A stretch of 64,000 nt of DNA from [Zimmermannella] alba NBRC 15616 (GCF_001570905.1 NZ_BCSO01000001.1:1-64000); one strand, 5' to 3'. Counted from the first letter of the stretch, positions 1 through 7,378 are shown. Program-made: numbers and translations. Notes: generated from the sequence alone by a model not told the origin.

Positions 1-371
1 CCGCACCGTCGCGCCCGGCGCCCGCGCCTGCCCCATCGCGCCCCGCTGCAGCACCGCAGGCGCCATCCCGTTCGCAGACACCGATGGCGCCGCCGCAGCC
101 CGTCGCAGCAGCACCGAGCACGCCCAACACGGTGGGCTCGTCACCGACGAAGCCCAAGAAGAAGTCCCGCAAGGGCCTCATCATCGCCATCGTCATTGTC
201 GCCCTGATCATCGTCGGCCTCATCGTCGCTGAGATCATCGCGTCGTCGGTGCTCAAGTCGCAGAGCGCAGCCTTCGGCCCGCAGCTTGATGTTGCGGTGA
301 ACCTCGCCTCGAGCCACCTTCACGAGCTGTGGTCTGGCGGAGCATCTTCGCCGGTGCAAGGGGTCGCGTGA
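1..371 (+). CDS. C-terminal part of a Pro/Ala-rich protein with one membrane helix (5' truncated)
   Basis: The frame is open from base 3 to the TGA at 369-371, so the gene starts outside the window. The visible part is about 120 residues: a Pro/Ala/Ser-rich, presumably disordered stretch, a Lys-rich patch (KPKKKSRKG), one hydrophobic helix (about LIIAIVIVALIIVGLIVAEI), and about 45 further residues. The basic patch before the helix suggests that the Pro-rich side is cytoplasmic. The stop overlaps the start of the next gene (GTGA), so it is probably co-transcribed with the dynamin-like GTPase. I infer that it is a membrane-anchored partner of that GTPase. The N-terminal domain that would identify it is missing. 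Confidence 0.7.
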   Translation, partial: APSRPAPAPAPSRPAAAPQAPSRSQTPMAPPQPVAAAPSTPNTVGSSPTKPKKKSRKGLIIAIVIVALIIVGLIVAEIIASSVLKSQSAAFGPQLDVAVNLASSHLHELWSGGASSPVQGVA

Positions 372-1840
372 CCGGAGCCAGTGGTCATGATGTGCAAGCG
401 CGCATGCGGTGGAGCCTGCATGCGCTCTGCGATGCTGTAGACCGCTTCGGCGGGCCGCCCGCGCGCCCGATCACGGCAGAGGTTCGCCGCACGCTGGATG
501 AGAAGATCCGCGTCGCGGTCGTGGGCCGCGTCAAGGCTGGTAAGTCGACCCTCGTGAACGCTCTCATTGGTAAACGCGTCGCGCCGACGAGCGAGCGCGA
601 GTGCACGAAGATCACGACCCACTACCGCTTCGGCAGCCCCGAGCGCGGCGAGCTCGTGCTCCGAGACGGTAAGCGACTCGAGCTCCCGCTCGATGGCGGC
701 TCCCTGCCCGAGGATCTGCCGGTGGACGTCACCGAGGTGGCCCACGCCGTCATTTGGCTGCAGGTCGACTCGCTCGAGGACATCATCCTCATCGACACGC
801 CTGGTCTTGCGACGACGACGACCGAAAACGAAGAGACGACTCGTCGCGCACTCCTCGGCCACGACGGTGCCCGGCAAGCGGATGCGCTCCTCTACGTCTT
901 CCACAATGTGCCCTACCTCGACGACGTCTCGTTCCTGCAGGAGTGGGCGACGGTGACCGACAAGCCAGGGGAGTCCGCAGCGAGCGCGATCGGCATCCTC
1001 TCGCACGCCGACCAGGTGGGCGGCTCGCCCTGGGGCGACGACGACCCGATCGAGCTGGCGAAGAAACAGGCGACCGGCATTGCGAAGCTGCACGGCGCGC
1101 AGCTGGGTACCGTCATTCCGGTTGCTGGTCTCATGGCCGCCTCCGCGGCAACGGGTCTCATTCGTGAGCGAGACGCGCGAACCCTGGCGAAGCTCGCCGA
1201 CGTGGACGACTTTGACCTCGAGCTGCGTGACCCGAACGACACGGATGCTGAGTTCGCCGGCGTGAGCGGCACCGAGGTCCAGAACCTCGTCGGCCTCGTT
1301 GGCGAATATGGCCTCCGCTATGGTCGCAGCGTTGCGAGCGAGGGAAGCCGCGCTGTGAGCGAGTGGCTGCGTGAGCGATCGGGGATTGAGACGCTCGAGC
1401 GATCGCTGTGTGAGCGGTACATTGCCCGCTCACACTTTGTGAAAGCCCGTTCAAGCCTCAACACGCTCGAGCGTCTTGCTTGGTCGTGGGGAGCACCGCC
1501 GAAGCTCAAGGAGCTTGTGGCCGAGGCGCGCTTGCGGGAAGAATTCCATCCACTTCGTGAATTGGATGCACTCGAGCGCCTTGCTGCAGTCGCACCGCAC
1601 CACGAACTCGTTCAGCTCCTCGATCTGCAGCTGTCTGCTCGCGATGACGCCGAGCGGATCGGCGTGCCGGGGGCATCACCGGATGCTGTGTCAAAGGCGG
1701 CGCTCATGCGCGTCGCACAGGCCCGCCGCGCCATGCTTGTGACCTCCGCGCCGATCGTGCAGCACGCCTGCCGAACACTCGAGCGTTCCTTCACGATCAT
1801 CGCTCGCCGCAACCAGCAGCAGGAGCGGGCGGGAGAGTAG
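368..1840 (+). CDS. Dynamin-like large GTPase
   Basis: A 490-residue protein of the bacterial dynamin-like/IniA type, membrane-associated GTPases thought to remodel or protect membranes. The GTPase domain shows G1 GRVKAGKS (residues 53-60), a G2 region with ECTKITTHY, G3 DTPGL (143-147) and a G4-like SHAD (212-215). The C-terminal half is mainly helical, and I see no membrane segment in it. I chose GTG 368 because it overlaps the preceding stop by four bases and has AAGGGG about five bases upstream; the frame is open further upstream, to 329. Actinobacterial genomes often carry two adjacent dynamins, and the gene before this window could be the other. The family call is firm and the exact role unknown. 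Confidence 0.88.
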   Translation: MTGASGHDVQARMRWSLHALCDAVDRFGGPPARPITAEVRRTLDEKIRVAVVGRVKAGKSTLVNALIGKRVAPTSERECTKITTHYRFGSPERGELVLRDGKRLELPLDGGSLPEDLPVDVTEVAHAVIWLQVDSLEDIILIDTPGLATTTTENEETTRRALLGHDGARQADALLYVFHNVPYLDDVSFLQEWATVTDKPGESAASAIGILSHADQVGGSPWGDDDPIELAKKQATGIAKLHGAQLGTVIPVAGLMAASAATGLIRERDARTLAKLADVDDFDLELRDPNDTDAEFAGVSGTEVQNLVGLVGEYGLRYGRSVASEGSRAVSEWLRERSGIETLERSLCERYIARSHFVKARSSLNTLERLAWSWGAPPKLKELVAEARLREEFHPLRELDALERLAAVAPHHELVQLLDLQLSARDDAERIGVPGASPDAVSKAALMRVAQARRAMLVTSAPIVQHACRTLERSFTIIARRNQQQERAGE

Positions 1841-1893
1841 CCGCCGCTCCTGTCAGGACGCTGCGGCTTTCGGTCGAGCCTCCGCCAACGCAA

Positions 1894-1923
1894 TGAACCC
1901 CAGGCCTGAAAGCCTGGGGTTCA
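1894..1923. terminator. Bidirectional terminator hairpin
   Basis: A perfect 12-bp inverted repeat (1894-1905 and 1912-1923) with a 6-nt loop lies between the convergent dynamin gene and the acidic repeat gene. There is no long T tract on either side. Confidence 0.75.
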
Positions 1924-1943
1924 CCTGACCGCGCAGTTGCGGG

Positions 1944-2621
1944 TTAGACGAGCGTCACCGCGTCGGCGATGCCGTCGCCGTCGGCGTCGGTCGCGATCTC
2001 GTCAACGTAGCCGTCACCGTCGGTGTCGGAGTAGACGGTCTCTGCGTAGCCGTCCTCGTCGCGGTCCATCGAAACCGTGTCGATGTAGCCGTCACCGTCG
2101 AGGTCCTCGCTCACCGTCTCCTGGTAGCCGTCGCCGTCCTCGTCGCTCGTGACGTAATCGGCGTAGCCGTCAGCGTTGGCGTCAACGAGCGTCTCCGAGT
2201 AGCTCACGCCGTCAGCCTGGAAGGTGTTCCAGTCGTCGATTGCGCCCTCGTTCAGGTCACCGTTGATCGTGTCTGCGAAGGGCGAGGTGGTGCCTGCGTC
2301 GACCGGCGAGTCGTTGTTTGAGTAGTAGTGGTTGAGCGTGCTGATCGAGTCGTAGCCATTGGTGTACGAGGTGTGGTCGTAGTAGTAGTCGTCGCCGCTC
2401 CACTCACCGTACGGGTCCCAGAGCGACTGGCCGCTGTAGTCGTCGTAGCCGTCCTCGTTGTAGTCCCAGAAGTACTCGTCCACGTAGCCGTCGCCGTCGG
2501 TGTCAACGTCCCAGGCGTCCACCCAGCCGTCGCCATCAAAGTCGTAGACGATCGTCTCGTCGTAGCCGTCGAAGTTGTTGTCCCAGGCTTCGCTCACGAA
2601 GGTGCTGCCGTTGCTCATCAT
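1944..2621 (-). CDS. Acidic protein with 13-residue DxDxDGY repeats, probably calcium binding
   Basis: A 225-residue protein made largely of DxDxDG loops like those of dockerins, thrombospondin type-3 repeats or EF-hand loops. The C-terminal third has at least five units in strict 13-residue register (DEDGDGY, DLDGDGY, DRDEDGY, DTDGDGY, DADGDGI), each followed by a short beta-prone TV/EI segment. More loops lie near the N-terminus, and a Tyr/Asn/Ser-rich middle separates the two blocks. The protein has one Arg and no Lys. There is no signal peptide or membrane helix, so it looks cytoplasmic or non-classically exported. Calcium binding is inferred from the loops. It shares a promoter motif with the acidic gene at 2852-3271, next to an ECF sigma factor. 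I do not recognise a named family. Confidence 0.8.
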   Translation of the reverse strand: MMSNGSTFVSEAWDNNFDGYDETIVYDFDGDGWVDAWDVDTDGDGYVDEYFWDYNEDGYDDYSGQSLWDPYGEWSGDDYYYDHTSYTNGYDSISTLNHYYSNNDSPVDAGTTSPFADTINGDLNEGAIDDWNTFQADGVSYSETLVDANADGYADYVTSDEDGDGYQETVSEDLDGDGYIDTVSMDRDEDGYAETVYSDTDGDGYVDEIATDADGDGIADAVTLV

Positions 2622-2659
2622 GCGCTCACTTTCTTGTGGTCATCTTGCGCGGTCACTGA

Positions 2660-2688
2660 TTGGATGCAGCGTCCGGCAAGAAAGTTCC
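2660..2688 (-). promoter_or_regulatory. Candidate ECF-type promoter of the acidic repeat gene
   Basis: On the minus strand, GGAAC (2688-2684) is followed after exactly 15 bases by TGCATCCAA (2668-2660), 39 bases before the start at 2621. The gene at 2852-3271 has the same two elements with the same spacing. GGAAC is a classic -35 element for ECF sigma factors. An AT-rich near-palindrome (about 2695-2710) lies just upstream. Confidence 0.65.
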
Positions 2689-2800
2689 GCGATGTGGAAA
2701 ATTTTTTCAGCGGGACGTAAACGGGCGGGAAGATCGAGGCGAACGCGAGGATCTTTGGGGTCTGTTGGAGCCCGTCCAGTGGATGTGGCTCAACACGACG

Positions 2801-2831
2801 ATGGGCCCGAGCCAAGGTGGCTCGGGCCCAT
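2801..2831. terminator. Terminator hairpin
   Basis: A perfect 13-bp inverted repeat (2801-2813 and 2819-2831) with a 5-nt loop lies just past the stop of the minus-strand gene at 2852-3271. It separates the transcription units of the two acidic genes. Confidence 0.75.
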
Positions 2832-2851
2832 CGGGGTCGACGGTGTGAGGC

Positions 2852-3271
2852 CTAAAAGGTGCCGCAGAAGTCGTCGTTCGTTTCGGTGAGGTCGTCCGTC
2901 GTGTCGTGGCCATGGTCGTGGCCGTCGTCTGCGAGGTCGGTCGACGGGTCGTTATCCCAGGCGTCGTCGATCGCCATGTCAGCGTCGTCGCCTTCGGCAA
3001 GCTCAAGGTCGTCACCGAAGATGTCGCCGAGCGTTTCGCTGATGCTGTCGAACATGCCGGTGATGCTCGAAGCGAACTCAGCGAGGAGGTCGCCGTTTGC
3101 GCCAGCCGGTGCGTCGTAGGCGTTGTTGAGCATGGCGTCCCAGCTTGCGTCGTCAAGCGTGGGGGCTTCGCCAAGGATCGAGGTTTCGCTGGATTCCTCA
3201 CCGAACGTCGAGTCGAGTTCGGTGCTCTCGTCGCCCTCGTACTCGGCGGCGAAGGCAGCGTAGTCGGTCAT
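2852..3271 (-). CDS. Extremely acidic 139-residue protein without Lys or Arg
   Basis: The start at 3271 has a good ribosome binding site (GGAG, five bases before the ATG); the frame stays open upstream, but nothing there supports a longer protein. The product begins MTDYAAFAAEYEG, has a hydrophobic amphipathic centre (FASSITGMFDSISETLGDIF) and ends in an Asp/His-rich tail (DDGHDHGHD). I count no Lys or Arg residue at all. No signal peptide and no known domain are visible. The Asp/His tail could bind metal. The promoter motif is shared with the acidic repeat gene downstream, so the two are probably one regulon under the neighbouring divergent ECF sigma gene. Function unknown. Confidence 0.75.
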   Translation of the reverse strand: MTDYAAFAAEYEGDESTELDSTFGEESSETSILGEAPTLDDASWDAMLNNAYDAPAGANGDLLAEFASSITGMFDSISETLGDIFGDDLELAEGDDADMAIDDAWDNDPSTDLADDGHDHGHDTTDDLTETNDDFCGTF

Positions 3272-3328
3272 ATCGACTCCGTTCAGATGGGTAGTGGTGC
3301 GGGGTGGCCCCGCGAAATCAGACAACGG

Positions 3329-3357
3329 TTGGATGCAGGGGAGTGCCGAAATGTTCC
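3329..3357 (-). promoter_or_regulatory. Candidate ECF-type promoter of the Lys/Arg-free acidic gene
   Basis: On the minus strand, GGAAC (3357-3353) and TGCATCCAA (3337-3329) are separated by 15 bases, the same elements and spacing as at 2660-2688. The distance to the start codon at 3271 is about 58 bases. No copy is visible before the sigma gene itself on the plus strand. Confidence 0.65.
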
Positions 3358-3479
3358 CAACTCGTCCAAGTTTTCTTCTTCGGCGCGTCATCCTGCCGGA
3401 TGGTGGTGCTCGAGCTTGAGGCTGATGCTGCGTGTTGCTTGGATGAAGTAGTGTTCGGGAGAACTCCCAAGGAGCTAGT

Positions 3480-4013
3480 GTGCAGAAGACCGAAGCAGAG
3501 CTGCTCGCGCTTGCGAAGCAAGGCGATCGTGCCGCCTTTAATGCGCTCGTGACACCGTACCGCGACCGCCTGTGGGCTGTGTGTCTTCGAACGACCCGCC
3601 ACCGTGCTGACGCTGAGGACGCTCTGCAAGACTGCCTCATCGCCGCCTGGCAGAACCTCTCGAAGTTCCGCGGCGAATCGGGTGTCGGCACCTGGATGTT
3701 CCGTATCGCGTCGAACGCTTCGCTCGCAATCGTGCGTCGTCGCCGCGAAGTGCTTCCCGAAGAAGACTCGGTGTTCGAGAACGTGAACCCCTCGCGTGAC
3801 CACGCGAACAAGGTCGCCGATCAGGACCGCGTTCAGCGTGCACTCAAGGTGCTGCCGGAAGACTTCCGCGTCGCGCTCGTGCTGCGTGAATACGGTGACT
3901 ACTCGTATCAAGAGATTGCCGACTATCAGCAGGTGGGCGTGCAGACGGTGAAGAGTCGCTTGAACCGTGCTCGCACGATGCTGCAGCGCGAGCTTGGCTC
4001 GCTCGAAGGCTAA
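3480..4013 (+). CDS. RNA polymerase sigma factor, ECF (RpoE-like) family
   Basis: A 177-residue sigma factor containing only regions 2 and 4, as usual for the ECF group. Region 2 spans about residues 15-85 (RAAFNALVTPYRDRLW, then DAEDALQDCLIAAW and a GTWMFRIA segment). Region 4 spans about 120-170 (LPEDFRVALVLREYGDYSYQ and the helix-turn-helix GVQTVKSRLNRARTML). The start is GTG 3480 with AAGGAG five bases upstream. No anti-sigma gene lies next to it, which is unusual. The divergent acidic gene and the one beyond it share a GGAAC-N15-TGCATCCAA promoter that this factor may read. That link is inferred from position and motif only. Confidence 0.92.
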   Translation: MQKTEAELLALAKQGDRAAFNALVTPYRDRLWAVCLRTTRHRADAEDALQDCLIAAWQNLSKFRGESGVGTWMFRIASNASLAIVRRRREVLPEEDSVFENVNPSRDHANKVADQDRVQRALKVLPEDFRVALVLREYGDYSYQEIADYQQVGVQTVKSRLNRARTMLQRELGSLEG

Positions 4014-4036
4014 GATCTGTCCCTGGCCCATACTGC

Positions 4037-4062
4037 AGCCTCGGTTTGCGCCGGGGCTTTTT
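4037..4062 (+). terminator. Rho-independent terminator of the sigma factor gene
   Basis: An 8-bp stem (4037-4044 and 4051-4058, one G-T pair) with a 6-nt loop is followed by a run of five T. Confidence 0.8.
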
Positions 4063-4105
4063 CGTGTCTCGAAGTTTGTTCGAGGATACCCGGGGCACAG
4101 TTTGC

Positions 4106-4522
4106 ATGGCTACCACCAACGTCACCCTCGACTCGCTCGAGTCCTTCATCACCAGCGCCGACACCGTCCTCATCGACTTCTGGGCCCCGTGGTGCGGGCA
4201 GTGCCGCCAGTTCGGGCCCGTCTTCGAAGCAGCATCCGAGCGTCATCCTGAGATCGCCTTCGGCAAGGTCGACACGGATGCCGAGCAGCAGCTCTTCCTC
4301 ATGCTCGCCGAACCCCGTCAATCCCCGAACCACATCAAGGAGTCACCATGTGTCGACGCGTTACCTGCCGGACCTGTGGCAAGGCCACCTGGGCCGGATG
4401 CGGCAACCACATTGAGTAGGCACTCGCTGGTGTGCCCCAGCTGGATCGCTGCCAGGGCCACGAGGAAGCCGCAAAGAAAGACCGCTTGGCGCCCCTATTC
4501 GGCCGCTAGGCCAGTCTGCTAG
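4106..4522 (+). pseudogene. Thioredoxin, truncated (C-terminal half lost)
   Basis: From ATG 4106 the reading is a normal thioredoxin N-terminal half: the motif FWAPWCGQC sits at about residues 26-34, and the next strand is FGKVDTDAEQQL. After about residue 63 (near base 4296) the homology stops. The frame then runs to 4522 as low-complexity sequence that overlaps the next small gene in another frame. The cis-Pro loop and the last two strands and helix of the fold are absent. A family member is about 105-120 residues, so an internal deletion of some 45-50 codons is likely. The remnant keeps the CxxC but cannot fold as a whole thioredoxin. Sequencing error alone would not explain the missing segment. 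Confidence 0.7.
4348..4509 (+). pseudogene. Small Cys-rich (zinc-ribbon-like) protein gene with an in-frame amber codon
   Basis: ATG 4348 has AAGGAG five bases upstream. The product begins MCRRVTCRTCGKATWAGCG, with CxxC and CxxxxxxxC spacing typical of a small zinc ribbon. TAG at 4417-4419 ends it after 23 codons. The same frame then continues for 29 sensible codons (ALAGVPQLDRCQGHEEAAKK, then DRLAPLFGR) to a second TAG at 4507-4509, so codon 24 was probably CAG (Gln). From memory, intact homologues of about 40-60 residues with the sequence HIEQALAGVP occur beside thioredoxin genes in actinobacteria. A recent nonsense mutation is the simplest reading; readthrough or a base error would also fit. 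Confidence 0.65.
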
Positions 4523-6324
4523 CTGAGGAGCTCGCCGAGCTCGAGCCAGCGTTCCTCGAGCGCGGCCTGGTCGTCGATGAGTGCGCCCCGTTCGTTGCCG
4601 AGCGCGGTGAGGCCCTCATAATCGGACTGGTCGTGCGTGGCGAGCTGTGCATCGAGCGCATCCAGCTGCCCCTGCAGCTTCTCGAGGCGTCGCTCAATCG
4701 CGGCAAGCTCCTTTTCTGCCTGGCGTCGCTCCGCACCCGACAGCTTCGGCTCAGCTGCAGCTGCGGCACTATTCGACTCGGTCGGGTGTGAGCGGTCCGA
4801 GCGTGCCGTGCCGCCTGCGGTGGCCTGATTGCGGAGGGCGAGGTACTCATCCACGCCGCCCGGCAGGTGCCGGAGCTGGCCGTTCCACACCGCGTACTGC
4901 TGATCGGTGACGCGCTCGAGCAAGTAGCGGTCGTGCGAGACGACGAGAAGGGTGCCCGGCCACGTGTCGAGAAGATCCTCCATCGCCGCGAGCATGTCGG
5001 TGTCGAGGTCATTCGTCGGCTCGTCGAGGATGAGCACATTCGGCTCGTCGAGCAGGATGAGTAAGAACTGCAGACGTCGACGCTGGCCGCCCGAAAGGTC
5101 CTTCACCGGCGTCGACAGCTGAGCCGAGGAGAAGCCGAGGCGCTCAAGAAGCTGCGACGGTGTGAGCTCCTTCCCGCCCGCAACATAGCTGCGCTTCTGC
5201 CGCGCAATGATGTCGCGCACGAGCTCATCTTCGTGCTCGTCAAGCTCTGCGAGCCGCTGCGACAGCGTCGCGATCTTCACCGTCTTGCCGTGCTTCACGC
5301 GGCCCGAGGTGGGCTCCAGCGCGCCCGAAATGAGCTTCAAGAGCGTCGACTTGCCGGCGCCATTCACGCCGAGGATGCCGGTGCGCTCGCCCGGAGCAAT
5401 GCGCCACTCAATGTCGCGGAGCACCTCACGGTCGCCAAAGCTCACACCAGCATCGAGGAGGTCCACGACATCCTTGCCGAGTCGGGCCGTCGCCATCTGC
5501 GTGAGTTCGATGGGGTTGCGCACCGGCGGGACATCCTCGATGAGCTGATTCGCGGCCTCGATGCGGAACTTCGGCTTCGAGGTGCGAGCAGGCGCGCCGC
5601 GGCGCAGCCACGCGAGCTCCTTGCGCATGAGGTTCTGGCGCTTCGCTTCGGCAACAGCCGCCTGCCGGTCGCGTTCAACGCGCTGGAGAATGTACGCTGC
5701 GTAGCCGCCTTCGAAGGGCTCGAGGATACGGTCGTGCACCTCCCAGGTCGAAGTGCACACGGCATCCAGGAACCAGCGGTCGTGCGTGACGACGACAAGG
5801 CCACCAGCGTTCTTCGCCCAGCGGCGGTTGAGGTGCTCGGCAAGCCACGCGATCCCCTCCACGTCGAGGTGGTTCGTCGGCTCGTCGAGGAAGATGACAT
5901 CCCACTCGCCGCTCAAGAGCCTCGCGAGGGCAACACGTCGCTGCTGGCCACCCGAGAGATCGCCCACGCGGGCATCCCAGTCGAGGTCGCCTGCAAGGCC
6001 GCGGATGATGTCGCGCACGTTCGCGTCGCCCGCCCACTCGTGCTCGAGGCGATCCCCGACGATGGTCTGCCCGACGGTGAGGTCCGGGTCAATCGAGTCG
6101 CCCTGGTCCAGCATCCCGATCGTGACGCCTCGGCGCACCGTCACCTGGCCGGAATCCGGCTCGAGGCGACCCGCGAGGAGCTTCAGCAGCGTGGACTTGC
6201 CGTCACCATTGCGGCCGACGATGCCGACGCGATCGCCCTCGTTGATGCCGATCGTGACGGATTCAAAGACGACACGGGTCGGGAATTCGAGGTGCAGCGC
6301 TTCGGCGCCAAGAAGATGAGCCAC
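4519..6324 (-). CDS. ABC-F family ATPase (Uup-like)
   Basis: A 601-residue soluble protein with two ATP-binding cassettes and no membrane domain, the ABC-F architecture whose members act on ribosomes or in DNA metabolism. Cassette 1 has GRNGDGKST, LSGGQQRR and FLDEPTNHLD; cassette 2 has GVNGAGKST, LSGGQRRR and LILDEPTNDLD. A linker lies between them, and the C-terminus (about 530-601) is a charged coiled coil as in Uup. The start is GTG 6324 (VAHLLGAEAL), because homologues begin there and because TACCCT (6336-6331) lies six bases upstream, the pattern of a leaderless transcript; the frame is open to 6348. Uup-like is preferred over EttA because of the C-terminal coiled coil. Confidence 0.9.
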   Translation of the reverse strand: MAHLLGAEALHLEFPTRVVFESVTIGINEGDRVGIVGRNGDGKSTLLKLLAGRLEPDSGQVTVRRGVTIGMLDQGDSIDPDLTVGQTIVGDRLEHEWAGDANVRDIIRGLAGDLDWDARVGDLSGGQQRRVALARLLSGEWDVIFLDEPTNHLDVEGIAWLAEHLNRRWAKNAGGLVVVTHDRWFLDAVCTSTWEVHDRILEPFEGGYAAYILQRVERDRQAAVAEAKRQNLMRKELAWLRRGAPARTSKPKFRIEAANQLIEDVPPVRNPIELTQMATARLGKDVVDLLDAGVSFGDREVLRDIEWRIAPGERTGILGVNGAGKSTLLKLISGALEPTSGRVKHGKTVKIATLSQRLAELDEHEDELVRDIIARQKRSYVAGGKELTPSQLLERLGFSSAQLSTPVKDLSGGQRRRLQFLLILLDEPNVLILDEPTNDLDTDMLAAMEDLLDTWPGTLLVVSHDRYLLERVTDQQYAVWNGQLRHLPGGVDEYLALRNQATAGGTARSDRSHPTESNSAAAAAEPKLSGAERRQAEKELAAIERRLEKLQGQLDALDAQLATHDQSDYEGLTALGNERGALIDDQAALEERWLELGELLS

Positions 6325-6395
6325 CCGACGAGGGTAGCCCCTCGCCATCCCGCACGGCGAAGCAGCGCCCGCCCAGAGGGGATGCTGACAGACGG

Positions 6396-6785
6396 TTACT
6401 CCCGCGTGAAACCGCGCAGCCGCTCAAGGTCGCGCCGCTCCCGCTTTGTCGGACGCCCAGCGCCCCGCTCGCGGATGATCGCGGCCGGGGCCTCGAGCGG
6501 GCTCGGCTTCGGCGGCGACTTGTCTTCGTAGGCGAGGGCAGCACGCGGCGCACCTACGCGCTTCGTGAGGAGCTCCCTCACGACATAGATACGGTCAAAG
6601 CCTTCGATACGGATGCGAACCTCGTCGCCGATGCGTACCCGGTCGGAGGCCTTCGCGCGATCACCACGAACGCGAACATGACCCGCCTTGCAGGCAGTCG
6701 TCGCCAGCGAGCGGGTCTTCACCGCTCGGATCGACCACAGCCACACGTCAACACGGACCGCGGCGCTCTGGCCGTCATCGCTCAC
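6396..6785 (-). CDS. S4-domain RNA-binding protein, Hsp15 family
   Basis: A 129-residue protein with an S4 RNA-binding domain near the N-terminus (VDVWLWSIRAVKTRSLA, then CKAGHVRVRGDRAKASDRV) and a basic C-terminal tail (GRPTKRERRDLERLRGF). Hsp15 of Escherichia coli binds dissociated 50S subunits carrying nascent chains and helps recycle them; the same role is inferred here. The start overlaps the stop of the MarR-type regulator by four bases (ATGA), so the two form an operon. Length and domain order fit the family. Confidence 0.85.
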   Translation of the reverse strand: MSDDGQSAAVRVDVWLWSIRAVKTRSLATTACKAGHVRVRGDRAKASDRVRIGDEVRIRIEGFDRIYVVRELLTKRVGAPRAALAYEDKSPPKPSPLEAPAAIIRERGAGRPTKRERRDLERLRGFTRE

Positions 6786-7309
6786 GCCTGCGCGTGCTCC
6801 ATCGTGATGAGCAGGTCTCGGAGCGCAGTCGAGAGCGTGTCGCGTTCGTCATCGCTGAGCTCCTCGAGCAGCTCACGCTCGGCGGCGACGAGCTTCGTCA
6901 TGGCGGCATCCACGCGCTCGCGGCCCGCATCCGTCATCGTGACGATGACGCCGCGGCCGTCGCTCGGGTCTTCGCTGCGAGTGACGAGGCCGCGCTCGCT
7001 GAGGCGTGCGATGCGGTTCGTCATCGTGCCGCTCGAGACAAGGTTCGACTCGAGCAGACGCTTGGGAGAGAGGCTGTGCGGGGCGCCAGCACGGCGAAGC
7101 GCCGCGAGGACATCGAACTCCCAGAGCTCGAGGCCCGACTCCGAGAAGGCGCGCTTTCGGACGGTGTCGAGGCGCTTCGCGATGCGGGTGAGGCGCGAGA
7201 AGATACCGAGCGAGACGACATCCAGATCGGCACGCTCACGTGACCAGTCCGCGACAATGCTGTCGACGATGTCACCCGTGCCCTGTGGCGATGCGCTGCT
7301 CAAAGTCAT
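6782..7309 (-). CDS. MarR-family transcriptional regulator
   Basis: A 175-residue winged-helix regulator. The recognition region reads SLSPKRLLESNLVSSGTMTN, followed by RIARLSERGLVTR and a wing with DPSDGRGVIVTMTDAGRERV, the hallmark of MarR proteins. I chose ATG 7309; ATG 7318 is also in frame. A small palindrome TAAGCTTA (about 7322-7329) in the AT-rich start region could be its own operator, which I rate as weak. It is co-transcribed with the S4 protein gene. The ligand is unknown. Confidence 0.85.
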   Translation of the reverse strand: MTLSSASPQGTGDIVDSIVADWSRERADLDVVSLGIFSRLTRIAKRLDTVRKRAFSESGLELWEFDVLAALRRAGAPHSLSPKRLLESNLVSSGTMTNRIARLSERGLVTRSEDPSDGRGVIVTMTDAGRERVDAAMTKLVAAERELLEELSDDERDTLSTALRDLLITMEHAQA

Positions 7310-7378
7310 ACCCACCATTATTAAGCTTATCTCGCATGGTGCCCGCTCAGTGGCGATCTGGCAGACTGTCAGAGTTGA

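Noticed and set aside
2252-2539. Thr-rich frame inside the acidic repeat gene
   Set aside because: It is the same DNA repeat read in another frame (GACGGCGAC codons give Thr runs); no ribosome binding site or conservation sign.
3401-3479. A copy of the GGAAC-N15-TGCATCC motif before the sigma factor gene itself
   Set aside because: I looked for it on the plus strand and found neither element at the right spacing, so no autoregulation is claimed.
5233-6531. Open frame antisense to the ABC-F gene (432 codons)
   Set aside because: Same cause: codon-bias shadow of a well-supported gene on the other strand.
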